NCBI GenBank assembly: GCA_026391655.1 | Contig: JAPLDR010000116.1 | Location: 20,009-55,467, forward strand | DNA: 35,459 nucleotides | Direction: 5' to 3' | DNA from: Bacteroidia bacterium | GTDB lineage: Bacteria > Bacteroidota > Bacteroidia > Bacteroidales > Prolixibacteraceae | Shown: positions 10,181 through 19,049 of the stretch, one piece after another | Layout: each line of letters starts with the position of its first letter | How positions within the stretch are numbered: position 1 is the first letter of the stretch | The notes under the pieces: generated by a model | Databases searched by the model: none | The model's input: only the letters and a program-made list of their open reading frames with translations | Told to the model about the DNA's origin: nothing | Made by a program: the position numbers and the translations under genes

Positions 10181-11303
10181 TTAAGTTGAAGTATGTTTGG
10201 TATGAATAAACTGCTTGTTTGCACCCTTAATTCTAAGTAATGACCCCAACATCAGCATCATCCCTTTAGGTAAGCTCAATAGGGCACGAGCTGTTTTGAT
10301 GTTGTAAAATGAGCCTGGTATGGCAAAAAGAAAAGACAACTGGCAGCAAATAACAACAATGACCCACAATTCCAAAAATACTAAGCTGCTATTCACCAGG
10401 ATATTAGCAATTAAAAACAGTAATCCGAAAATTAGTACTGCACCAAGCAGCAATATCCTGGGTGGTTGTATAAACTGAATGGCTTTATCAAAATAATCGA
10501 CATTCCCTTTTAAGAACAGGTCTCTCAAAGAACTAAAAAAATCCTGCCGGAAATAATGCAACTGCGCTGACAACCAGCGACGCCATTGATTACTAAATAC
10601 TTCTGCTTTTTGAACTTTTTCATCATAAACGAAAGCATCATCGAGATAAGCAATTTTATGCCCGGCTTTGAGCATCTTCAATTCAATTTCCTTATCAAAA
10701 CCGCCTACAGCCTTTACCGTTAACATCAATTGTTTGAAATAGTCGTATTTAAAAGCCATCCCTGAGCCTATGATGGCAGAAGAAAGGCCGAGTACGCGAT
10801 GCCCTTTTCTAAAGATGTGGTTATTGATCTCTTCACTAACTGCATCAAGAACAGCCAATGAAGTATTCATGTTTTTTGCAGTACGATGTCCTTGTACTGC
10901 CATGTAATTTAGCTCAAAAGCCCCATTCATCTTTGCCAGAAAATCATAAGCCATTACATTATCAGCATCCAGAATCACTGCAATATCGTAATGTTCTTCC
11001 ATCTGCTCCATGGCCTTGTTAAGTTTCAGGTTGAAAAGAATCAGCGATGATAATTACATCGTACAGATCTTGTGGATAGTTTTGATTCAATGCGGCTTTG
11101 GCTACATCAACAATTACATCGTCCTCTTTGTAACCGGGTATAAGAACAGCAATTTTTCGCAACAAAGGTTGACCGGGGTAGGGTGGTTGTTTGTAAAACA
11201 GCCCCGCAAAAGCAAATACAAAGATATAGAGCGTGGGTAGCAATAAAGCAATGAATACTGTGATTTGTATAACCAGAAATATCGATTGTAATGTCGGATT
11301 CAT
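10181..11303 (-). pseudogene. Membrane GT2 glycosyltransferase, broken by an internal out-of-frame deletion
   Basis: Two frames together form one GT2. The 5' piece (11303-11019, 94 aa) has an N-terminal membrane segment, then KIAVLIPGYKED and IIIADSFQPET, and stops at TAA. The 3' piece (from about 11023, first ATG at 11011, to 10181) begins LNKAMEQM and contains ILDADN (the DxD), QWRRW (the QxxRW motif) and C-terminal membrane helices. In intact relatives, as I recall them, about 25 residues with a TKSK-like segment separate the two parts; here they are joined within a few bases and one frame apart. About 70 bp therefore seems missing. A simple frameshift would not restore a normal protein. 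Either a true pseudogene or an assembly fault. Confidence 0.75.
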
Positions 11304-11330
11304 AGCTTAAATGAATTATTGGTTTTTGCG

Positions 11331-12245
11331 TTACAGTAAAGGATTAGTATGTATATCTTTGATAAACATGTTTTTAACATGCCATATCACAGCTTTGCAA
11401 TAGGCTTTAAAATGTCCTTTTTTACTTTTGAGAATGAATGAGAGCGAATTTTTGGGAATGGAAACAAAAAGCTGGTAAAGAAAAGCAACTACGAATGGGA
11501 AGCCATGTACATTGCGACGCAGGTACAATAATCGGGACCGGTTCATATAGAATGTTTTGAAAGGGGTTAGCTTTCCCGTCGAAATCGACTCTTTATGCAT
11601 CACAGTTGAATTATGAACATACCATAATTCGTATCCGGCAGCCCTGATTCGTGCGCCCCAATCGAGTTCCTCGTAATACAAAAAATAGGTTTCTGCCATC
11701 AATCCAACTTTTTTTATGACATCCATTGGTATCATCATTGCAGCGCCATGAACGAACCACGTCAATGTATCGTGGTCAAACTGCCCGTTATCTTTTGCAC
11801 CATGTCCATATCCGTGGCTACGGATAGTATAGGGATTGATGGGTGCCTGACCCGAAAACTGAATTGTATCAGACTGATTAAAAAATTTAATTTTTGGACT
11901 GACTGCTCCAATTTTTTTGTTTGATTCAAGTTTGGCAACCAATGGCTCCAAAAATCCAGGTTCAACTTCAGTATCATTGTTGATAAAAAGTAAATATTTC
12001 CCTTTGGCTTTTCTAATACCAAGATTATTTCCACCGGCGAATCCAAGATTTACAGAGCTTTGAATAAATATTATTTCAGGATACAGCTTTAAAATAACGG
12101 AGGGATCATCGTTTGGAGATGCATTGTCAATCACAATAACCTCAATATTCGGGTAAGTGATATGACGCAGCGACTCAAGCAGTGCACAGGTAACATCAGG
12201 ATGATCGTAATTAACCGTAATAATTGAGATGAGGGGACTTTCCAT
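11331..12245 (-). CDS. GT2 glycosyltransferase (rhamnosyltransferase-like)
   Basis: The 304-residue GT-A enzyme starts with SIITVNYDHPD, has VIVIDNASPNDD (about 37-47), VNLGFAGGNNLGI, and the metal-binding NNDTEV (89-94). The later block YFLYYEELDWGARIRAAGYELWYV matches the acceptor/base region of the WbbL-like group. Such proteins transfer rhamnose or related sugars from dTDP or UDP donors. The gene is followed 27 bp later by the broken GT2. A 150-bp gap separates it from the ligase gene upstream, with no clear promoter seen. Confidence 0.9.
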   Translation of the reverse strand: MESPLISIITVNYDHPDVTCALLESLRHITYPNIEVIVIDNASPNDDPSVILKLYPEIIFIQSSVNLGFAGGNNLGIRKAKGKYLLFINNDTEVEPGFLEPLVAKLESNKKIGAVSPKIKFFNQSDTIQFSGQAPINPYTIRSHGYGHGAKDNGQFDHDTLTWFVHGAAMMIPMDVIKKVGLMAETYFLYYEELDWGARIRAAGYELWYVHNSTVMHKESISTGKLTPFKTFYMNRSRLLYLRRNVHGFPFVVAFLYQLFVSIPKNSLSFILKSKKGHFKAYCKAVIWHVKNMFIKDIHTNPLL

Positions 12246-12395
12246 AACTTATCTTACAGAGATTTCCACAGTTTATCTTATAACATTATAGAATGCAAAT
12301 GGTTTATTATTTTTTTTGAGTTTATCCTTAATTCCGCAAAAAGGTATTGGTTGTTGAACTAAAATCCACAAAAAGGTGATAACAATATCTTTATT

Positions 12396-13868
12396 TTACA
12401 ATGTTGATACCGGCACAGCTTTTTCACTTATAACAGCTTCTTTATCAAATATTTCGGAATTTAACATTAAAGCCATCGAAATATAGATCAACACGGCTGT
12501 TGGTACTGTCCCCAATACTGCATTGCCGTATGATGCCACCATGACACCAACCATTCCTGAGAGAAGCGCGGCCATTTTTATTTTCAATATTGGATCCCTG
12601 ATCTTGTTCATAATCCTTTTGGATGCATTGATAACGATGTAAAAAAGGATAATCAAATGGAGCATAAGGCCAACGATACCTTGTTCTGCCCAAATCATTA
12701 CATACCAGCTGTCGGTAGCTATTTGCGAAAGAAATGCATTGGGTAGATATTTCCTGGCTTTTACTCCGGCATGACCGATGCCTCCGCCAAAAGGTCTGGA
12801 TGCCAGATATACGCTCAGCGTTCTTTGGTTTTCAAGTCTGACCTGAAATGAAGCATCATTTGGGTCGAATGCTGACCTCATTCTGCGTATTTGGGCGTTA
12901 CTCTGTCCTATTGATGTGAATTTGAAAAATGCGAAAACCACGACCAAGAAGACGAATCCGGAAAACATGACGAACTTATTTTTTTTCAAAATAAAAAAAG
13001 TCGCAAATCCGGCTAAAGGAATACTCATCGCACCACGAGTGCCGGATAATAACATACCGTAGATTCCCAAAATTGCCACGAGAATAAAGAAAAGTTTCTT
13101 ACGCCAGTCTTTTTCTATCAAGGCCACAATGGCTGCAACAACTGCCGAATAGGCCTGATTGGCGCCAAATTGTCCGGCATCACTCATAAAGGAAAAAATT
13201 CTTAGCTTTCCGAATATAACATGCGTAATTGCCCCACCGGAATCAAGCCAGGCTTGCTCATAACTATCAACTCCCCAGAAATGCTGCACAATTCCTTTAA
13301 AAGAGGCCAACAATGATAAGAATCCCCACAGGTAGAAAAATAAATTAAGTTTGCGGTTTGAGTCAATTAAAAGCAATGTCAATACCACAATTAGTAACAT
13401 GTACATGGATATTCCCCGGATACCGTTCAACCAGGCAGCAACACTTCTCGATTCAGGGTTGAACAACTCAAACAGTGAATATCCAAACCAGATTAAGGCC
13501 AACAAGGTGATGTCTTTTTTAGCCGGTTTCCAGTCGATTTTTTCATAGAACTTATTGAAAATAAGTGCAGTAAAAGTTAAAAAAAGAATTCCATCCAATA
13601 ACAACCCAACTTGAAAGTCGACATAACGAGCCAATCCAAGAATTGTAAAACCAAGGAAGATTGCAGTATATAATCCAACAATCGGATAACTAAAGATCAG
13701 GTATAAAAAGGCGAAAATGAATGGAAGTAAAATCAATCCTAAACCAACGGTTAGTCCCATTTCGCTGATAATCAAGGCTGCTAAGCACAGCAAGAAAACC
13801 AGCAAAAGCAAATAACCGGGAGACTTCAGCCGGTCTGAACCTGTTAATTGATCAAATGGATTTAACAT
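12396..13868 (-). CDS. O-antigen ligase/polymerase-like membrane protein
   Basis: The 490-residue protein has about ten or more hydrophobic segments and a large outer loop containing RPFGGGIGHAG and the ATDSWYVMIWAEQGIVGL block near residue 400-420, the pattern of the Wzy_C (O-antigen ligase) family; LSGTRGA precedes it. Proteins of this family either polymerise lipid-linked repeat units (Wzy) or ligate glycans to lipid A core or protein. In this context, beside a flippase and a Wzc-like protein, polymerase activity is the more economical reading. The two roles cannot be separated from sequence alone. Confidence 0.85.
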   Translation of the reverse strand: MLNPFDQLTGSDRLKSPGYLLLLVFLLCLAALIISEMGLTVGLGLILLPFIFAFLYLIFSYPIVGLYTAIFLGFTILGLARYVDFQVGLLLDGILFLTFTALIFNKFYEKIDWKPAKKDITLLALIWFGYSLFELFNPESRSVAAWLNGIRGISMYMLLIVVLTLLLIDSNRKLNLFFYLWGFLSLLASFKGIVQHFWGVDSYEQAWLDSGGAITHVIFGKLRIFSFMSDAGQFGANQAYSAVVAAIVALIEKDWRKKLFFILVAILGIYGMLLSGTRGAMSIPLAGFATFFILKKNKFVMFSGFVFLVVVFAFFKFTSIGQSNAQIRRMRSAFDPNDASFQVRLENQRTLSVYLASRPFGGGIGHAGVKARKYLPNAFLSQIATDSWYVMIWAEQGIVGLMLHLIILFYIVINASKRIMNKIRDPILKIKMAALLSGMVGVMVASYGNAVLGTVPTAVLIYISMALMLNSEIFDKEAVISEKAVPVSTL

Positions 13869-13919
13869 TTGGGTAAACGATAATTTTGGTTTAAAACAGA
13901 TTTTGAACGATCATTTCTA

Positions 13920-15278
13920 TCAGGTAAGATTCTTCATGAATTTACCATATAACATTTTATAAAAATCAATTCCACTTGTAAATATATGCCTGTAGTTTAA
14001 TGATAGTTCCTTGTTCATATAATAAAATCCAACCCAGATACCTATTGTTGTAAAAAAAATTGATGCAACGGCCACAAGTGACAATGACTTAAAAATGAAA
14101 ACGGCAATCAAATCGCCTATCACATTGGCAATTACCATGTATAAAACTTTAAGAAAATTGATGTTCGGTTTGTTTATGCTGTCGAGACCAATACCAGTCA
14201 TCCGGTCGATGGGCAGGAGAAGACCATAGATTGAGAAGATACGCATGATGGTTGCAGCATTAAAACCTGTAATAGGATCTGTTCCCAAATATTGCCTGCC
14301 ACCTAATATCAGGATGAAGAAATCGGCAAAAACGAAAGTGACAAGACTGATAAATATAAAAAGGTAGGTCATTGCTCCGGAATAAGTGTAGAAAATTTCT
14401 TTGACTTCCTCTACATTTTTTTGCATACTTGCTTTTGACAACTTAGGAAAGGCGGTTGCTGCAAAACTTCTTAATGGTATTTGCTGTAATTCTGTCAGTT
14501 TCATTGGAATGCTGTACAAGGCAACCGCAGCTGTTCCCAGCGGGCTAAAACTGATGATGAACGTGTCGGCACTGCGAAGTAAATTGGTGCCTATCAAGGT
14601 AAAGGTCGTATACTTGCTAAAATTGAGTAAAACTTTGATTGCGTTTTTAGTTGCTTTTGGAATGTATTTCAATCCGTCCCAACCCATAAAGATGCAAACT
14701 CCTGATGTAAAAGCATCGATGACCAAAAAAGCCAGAACCAATTGTAAAAGGGTCATTTGTAAGAAAAAAAAATTTACAACCACTACAACAAAGAAACCGA
14801 CACTTTCGAGAGACCTGATAAACAATATTTTGCCAAATTTTAGGTCGGCCTGCATGATTACAAGTGCTGTATTCATTGGTAAATTGATCAATGCAAGCAG
14901 TGGGTACCATTTAAAAAACAGTTCATATCCGCTATTATGAATTGATTCATAAAAGGTATATAGACAAACATACAACAGGATACAAATTATAAATGTCGCG
15001 ATCAAGCCAATCAAGCCGTTTGATCCAATGAACTTTACCCGTTCTTCCTGTTCAGCTCCCGATAAGAAGCGAATGATGGCTGTATTGATTATTCCATAAC
15101 GAAACATTTCTATAAATGCAGCGGATGAAATGAACAAAACCCATTCACCGAAAACTTCCATTTGAAAACTCCGTGCAAGCAAGGCAAATCCGGCTATTCC
15201 AAAAAAAGAGATGGTAAGGTTACCAACCAATGATAGAAAGTTGTCTTCGTGAACTATTTTTTTCAACGTATTTTTCAA
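13920..15278 (-). CDS. Wzx-type polysaccharide flippase (MOP superfamily)
   Basis: The 452-residue protein is made of roughly twelve to fourteen hydrophobic helices spread along its length, begins with an N-terminal cytoplasmic stretch (MKNTLKKIVHEDNF) and has the pattern of polysaccharide biosynthesis proteins, including LLARSFQMEVFGEWVLF in helix two and the ALYSIPMKLTELQQIP region. It should move the undecaprenyl-linked repeat unit from the inner to the outer leaflet. It is followed 51 bp later by the ligase/polymerase gene, giving a Wzx-Wzy pair. The antisense 179-codon frame at 14401-14940 is taken as chance. Confidence 0.88.
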   Translation of the reverse strand: MKNTLKKIVHEDNFLSLVGNLTISFFGIAGFALLARSFQMEVFGEWVLFISSAAFIEMFRYGIINTAIIRFLSGAEQEERVKFIGSNGLIGLIATFIICILLYVCLYTFYESIHNSGYELFFKWYPLLALINLPMNTALVIMQADLKFGKILFIRSLESVGFFVVVVVNFFFLQMTLLQLVLAFLVIDAFTSGVCIFMGWDGLKYIPKATKNAIKVLLNFSKYTTFTLIGTNLLRSADTFIISFSPLGTAAVALYSIPMKLTELQQIPLRSFAATAFPKLSKASMQKNVEEVKEIFYTYSGAMTYLFIFISLVTFVFADFFILILGGRQYLGTDPITGFNAATIMRIFSIYGLLLPIDRMTGIGLDSINKPNINFLKVLYMVIANVIGDLIAVFIFKSLSLVAVASIFFTTIGIWVGFYYMNKELSLNYRHIFTSGIDFYKMLYGKFMKNLT

Positions 15279-15424
15279 GTAGAAGAGGATTACAATCTTG
15301 TTTACAAGTCATTAATGCAACTAAGAGTAAATGATCAAAATTTGAATTGGTACGAAGACCCATTTTTTTTGTCAATGAAAGTTTAGTTTTGACCTATTGA
15401 AAATGCTTCTTTTAACTTTCTATT

Positions 15425-15844
15425 TTATTGCAATTTTTTTCTGGTAACATTGAGCAATTGCGCCCATTTTTCTATACCGGTTCTTACCTGATCGAAGGTT
15501 AAAGGCTTGCAGATGTAATCATCCATTCCAGCCGCAAGACATTTCTCTTTATCGCTCTTGAGAGCATTTGCGGTCATCGCCACGATCAAGGGTTTTTGAT
15601 CACCCCATTGGGTAACAATTTGTCGTGTAGCCTCTATGCCATCCATCTCCGGCATTTGGATGTCCATAAAAACAATATCAAATTTCATAAGATTGAGGGC
15701 CTCAATCACTTCATATCCATTAGCTGCAATATGGATTGTATATCCTAACATTTCGAACAGTCTGATTATAAGCTTCTGATTGATTGCAGTGTCCTCGGCC
15801 ACGAGAATATTAAGAGGATAAATCTCATTGATCTTTTGTATCAT
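15425..15844 (-). CDS. Receiver-only response regulator
   Basis: A single receiver domain of 139 residues with no output domain. Acidic pair Glu17-Asp18, phosphorylatable Asp61 in FMDIQMPEMDG, Thr91 and Lys113 are all present, so it should be phosphorylated. It is strongly similar to the second receiver of the hybrid kinase directly upstream (shared blocks INQKLI, IAANG, MDIQMPEM, MTANA, GMDDY), with the kinase stop only 12 bp before its start. It is probably a duplicated last receiver that became a separate protein and works as a phosphate acceptor or sink for that kinase. Confidence 0.92.
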   Translation of the reverse strand: MIQKINEIYPLNILVAEDTAINQKLIIRLFEMLGYTIHIAANGYEVIEALNLMKFDIVFMDIQMPEMDGIEATRQIVTQWGDQKPLIVAMTANALKSDKEKCLAAGMDDYICKPLTFDQVRTGIEKWAQLLNVTRKKLQ

Positions 15845-15856
15845 AGAAGAACATGT

Positions 15857-18800
15857 TTAGACTGTTTTGCCGGTTGGAAAATGTTTCTCTCCCCACAATT
15901 GGAGGATTTTAATCAAGTCATTTACTCTCATTGGTTTAGTTACATAATCGTCCATCCCTGATTCAATACACTTTTCCCTGTCGCCCTGCATCGCATTGGC
16001 TGTCATGGCAATGATTATGGGCCGGTCAACTTTCATGTGCTCAACAATAATGGTCGCAGCTTCATAACCGTTCATTTCAGGCATTTGGATATCCATGAAG
16101 ATCAAATCATAGTTTTTTCGCTTAAGCGCATCTAAAGCTTCGAGGCCATTTGCAGCAATATCAACTTTATAGCCTAATATTTCAAAAACATTTCGAATTA
16201 GCTTCTGATTGATAAGGTTGTCTTCTGCAACCAAAACCTGAAAAGGATATTTTTTCGCAATTTCACATAGTATTTCCTTGCCCAGAGTATTGACTACTGC
16301 ATGTTTTTTAGTGGGTACCATCACTTTCAGTAAAATTTCTGCCAGTTGCGAATGTTTTATTGGTTTATTCACATAGTATGAAAACAATTTTCGTAACTCG
16401 TCTGCTTCAGTATTAAATCCTACAGATGTGAGCATGATTAAAGGTAAACCAGATTTTTTATTATTTTTTCTGATTTCACGGGCTAGCATAATTCCATCCA
16501 TTTGAGGCATTTGCATGTCGAGAATTCCGGCATCGTAATGGTTATTCTCAATCATGATGAGGGCTTCCTTGCCTGACTCAAGAGCCGTTGCCTTTATTCC
16601 CCAGTATTCGCATTGCAGGGTGAGTATTTTACGGTTTGTGGCATTGTCATCAACGATCAGAACCGATTTACCGGTAAGACTTTGCAACGATTTAAAGACA
16701 TGATTGATATCAGTGGTGGGGGTTGATTTTTGGGTATGAATAGTGAAATGAAAATCGGATCCAATGCCTTCCTGACTGATTACCCATATTTTGCCATTCA
16801 TGAGCTTTACGAGACTTGAGGTTATGGCCAATCCCAATCCTGTCCCTCCGTATTTTCTTGTTGTTGAGGCATCTACCTGAGTGAATGGGGAGAACAGGAA
16901 ATCAATTTTATCGGAAGGAATACCGATTCCAGTATCTTTTACCGAAAATTCAAGAACAACATTTCCTTCTTTCTGTGATACTAAGGAGACATAAATCAGA
17001 ATATCCCCTTTTTCAGTAAATTTTATTGCATTACTCACCAGATTGACAATGATCTGACGTAACCTGAAACCATCTCCGTAAATATACTCGTGCACATTCG
17101 GGTCAATGAAATAAATGATGTCAAGGTGTTTTTCGAGAGCTTTTGTTGCCATGAGATCGAGAACATCTTCGATGCAAATTCGCAGATCGAAAGAACTTTC
17201 TTCCAACTCCATTCGTCCGGATTCAATCTTTGAAAAATCAAGAATTTCATTGATGATGGACATCAGACTCTCGCCCGATATTTCAATTGTATTAACATAT
17301 TCGCGTTGTGATGGTGTGAGTTCGGTCAGTTGCAACAGACTTGTCATTCCGATAACTCCATTCATTGGTGTTCGGATTTCGTGGGACATAGAAGCCAGAA
17401 ATTCCGATTTGGCGCTATCAGCCGATTTTGCCATAACGAGTGCCTCTTTTAACTCCTCCTGAAAAAGTTGTCTTCTGATTGCTCCTCCAATATTATTTGC
17501 CAGCATACTTAAAACGGTCTCTTCAGCAGTTGACCAGATGTGGTCGTCGGTACAGTCCGCAAATCCAACAAACCCCCATAAATTATGTTTCTTCTGATCA
17601 ATAATTGGTACGATTATTAAAGAATTAATCATTTGATCATCAAGAATGCGTTTTGTTTTTTCGCTGAATTCATGTGCGAATCCCTTTATTGTTTTACCCT
17701 CCAGCAGAGAAGCATACCATCCATCAGTCTGGTGTGAATATATTATTTTTTCAAACGCATTTGTTCCTACTTTCGGCTTTACAGCAGGTACAATGTATTC
17801 ATGCACCCGATTTACAATAATTTCACCTGAAGAGGCATCCAATGTATTTTTATAGATAAAGATCCGGTCTATTCTGGCTGCACTGCTAATGGTCTCAAGA
17901 GCATTATGAATTGCTAAATCAAAATCTTCAATAGTTAAAAGATGGTTTGATGCCAATGCCACACCTTGAAGAGCGCTTTTTTGTTGAATTAATTCTTGCT
18001 GCATCTTGTATATTTCGATATTCTCCCGTTCCAGTTCCTGTTTTTGATTGTGGAAAATTAAAATCAACCTGGCAATCTGACTGAATTCATTTTTACGCTT
18101 TTCGAGAATCTCCAATTTTGAAGTATCGCTGTTTCGCAGACTGGAAGAGATTATTTTCAACGGTCGTCTGATCCATAGATAGAGTATAATAAAGAAAATA
18201 AAAATCAGAAATAGAAGTGAATTCCCGAGAAAATAGAACACGAAATCACTAACCTTTTGATAGTTGACCAAAACATTATTAGGCTTTTTAATGACCAGAT
18301 ATCCAATTTGCCTGTAGTCGTAACTCATTAGTGGTTTTGAAATGGTTATCGAGTCATTCTCAATCAGTTGAATATCAGATGGCACTGTCATTTCAAAGAT
18401 TACGGTACTTGCAGTATTTTGCGACAGCTCATGCAAAAATTTTAGGTTCCATATTCTGCTGATAAAGAAGAATCCGGCGGGAGGCGTAACCCTTGCCGTA
18501 TCAAGTGTGGGATGGATAGAAGCGGCCGAGATTTCTAAAAGTCCCTGAGGAATTACCTGATAATAGTGAATAAGTCCTTTTTCTCGTATCGAATTAATAA
18601 TTATATCACGGGTTAACGGATTGTCAAGAATATCTTTTGATTGTTTTCCGAAGCCATAAATTAGCTGATTTTCTGTGTTGTAGACACTTACAGAATAAAG
18701 ATTGAACGATTTAATTATACTGGCAATATTATCTTCGGCCCATTGTTGGTTTGGCTTTTTAAGTTTTTTGATGATCTCATCCCAGTTGGTATAATCCGTT

Positions 18801-18988
18801 ACAATCTGATCGAGCTGATCGGATTGTACCTTTAGCGCAGTATTGATAAGCATAACTTGCTGTTCAGCTGCAGACTGTACAATAATATCGTTTTGCTGCT
18901 CTTGTGTTATACGAAAAAAAAGAAGGACGACTACCAAAATGATAACCGACGAGAAAAATAGAAGAAGTAATTTATTTCTGATGTTCAT
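15857..18988 (-). CDS. CHASE4-GAF hybrid histidine kinase with two receivers
   Basis: The 1043-residue sensor has a membrane helix at about 7-25, a periplasmic CHASE4-like domain (about 40-240, with DYTNWDE), a second membrane helix (about 249-273), a linker/coiled coil, a GAF domain (about 345-505), HisKA with MSHEIRTPMNG (His536), an HATPase domain with N-box NLVSNAIKF (649-657), DTGIGIP and GGTGLGL, then two receivers with Asp824 (LDMQMPQMDG) and Asp966 (MDIQMPEMNG). All phosphotransfer residues are intact. It lies inside the polysaccharide locus between the Wzc-like gene and the flippase, so it most likely controls that locus or its enzymes. The signal sensed is unknown. No histidine phosphotransfer domain is seen. 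Confidence 0.95.
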   Translation of the reverse strand: MNIRNKLLLLFFSSVIILVVVLLFFRITQEQQNDIIVQSAAEQQVMLINTALKVQSDQLDQIVTDYTNWDEIIKKLKKPNQQWAEDNIASIIKSFNLYSVSVYNTENQLIYGFGKQSKDILDNPLTRDIIINSIREKGLIHYYQVIPQGLLEISAASIHPTLDTARVTPPAGFFFISRIWNLKFLHELSQNTASTVIFEMTVPSDIQLIENDSITISKPLMSYDYRQIGYLVIKKPNNVLVNYQKVSDFVFYFLGNSLLFLIFIFFIILYLWIRRPLKIISSSLRNSDTSKLEILEKRKNEFSQIARLILIFHNQKQELERENIEIYKMQQELIQQKSALQGVALASNHLLTIEDFDLAIHNALETISSAARIDRIFIYKNTLDASSGEIIVNRVHEYIVPAVKPKVGTNAFEKIIYSHQTDGWYASLLEGKTIKGFAHEFSEKTKRILDDQMINSLIIVPIIDQKKHNLWGFVGFADCTDDHIWSTAEETVLSMLANNIGGAIRRQLFQEELKEALVMAKSADSAKSEFLASMSHEIRTPMNGVIGMTSLLQLTELTPSQREYVNTIEISGESLMSIINEILDFSKIESGRMELEESSFDLRICIEDVLDLMATKALEKHLDIIYFIDPNVHEYIYGDGFRLRQIIVNLVSNAIKFTEKGDILIYVSLVSQKEGNVVLEFSVKDTGIGIPSDKIDFLFSPFTQVDASTTRKYGGTGLGLAITSSLVKLMNGKIWVISQEGIGSDFHFTIHTQKSTPTTDINHVFKSLQSLTGKSVLIVDDNATNRKILTLQCEYWGIKATALESGKEALIMIENNHYDAGILDMQMPQMDGIMLAREIRKNNKKSGLPLIMLTSVGFNTEADELRKLFSYYVNKPIKHSQLAEILLKVMVPTKKHAVVNTLGKEILCEIAKKYPFQVLVAEDNLINQKLIRNVFEILGYKVDIAANGLEALDALKRKNYDLIFMDIQMPEMNGYEAATIIVEHMKVDRPIIIAMTANAMQGDREKCIESGMDDYVTKPMRVNDLIKILQLWGEKHFPTGKTV

Positions 18989-19049
18989 ATAGTTAAGCTC
19001 CCAATTAATTTATAGATCAGTTGTAATCCATCAATTTAAAGTTAATTAT

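Noticed and set aside
11009-11303. Programmed frameshift in the GT2 gene
   Set aside because: There is no slippery heptamer at the junction, and a simple frame change would still leave about 25 conserved residues missing, so a deletion explains it better.
12246-12395. Repeated TTATCTTA and CAAAAAGGT motifs in the 150-bp gap
   Set aside because: Too short and irregular for a repeat array or operator pair in such A+T-rich sequence.
14401-14940. Plus-strand 179-codon frame
   Set aside because: Antisense to the flippase gene. Its composition reflects the reverse complement of membrane helices; no domain is recognisable.
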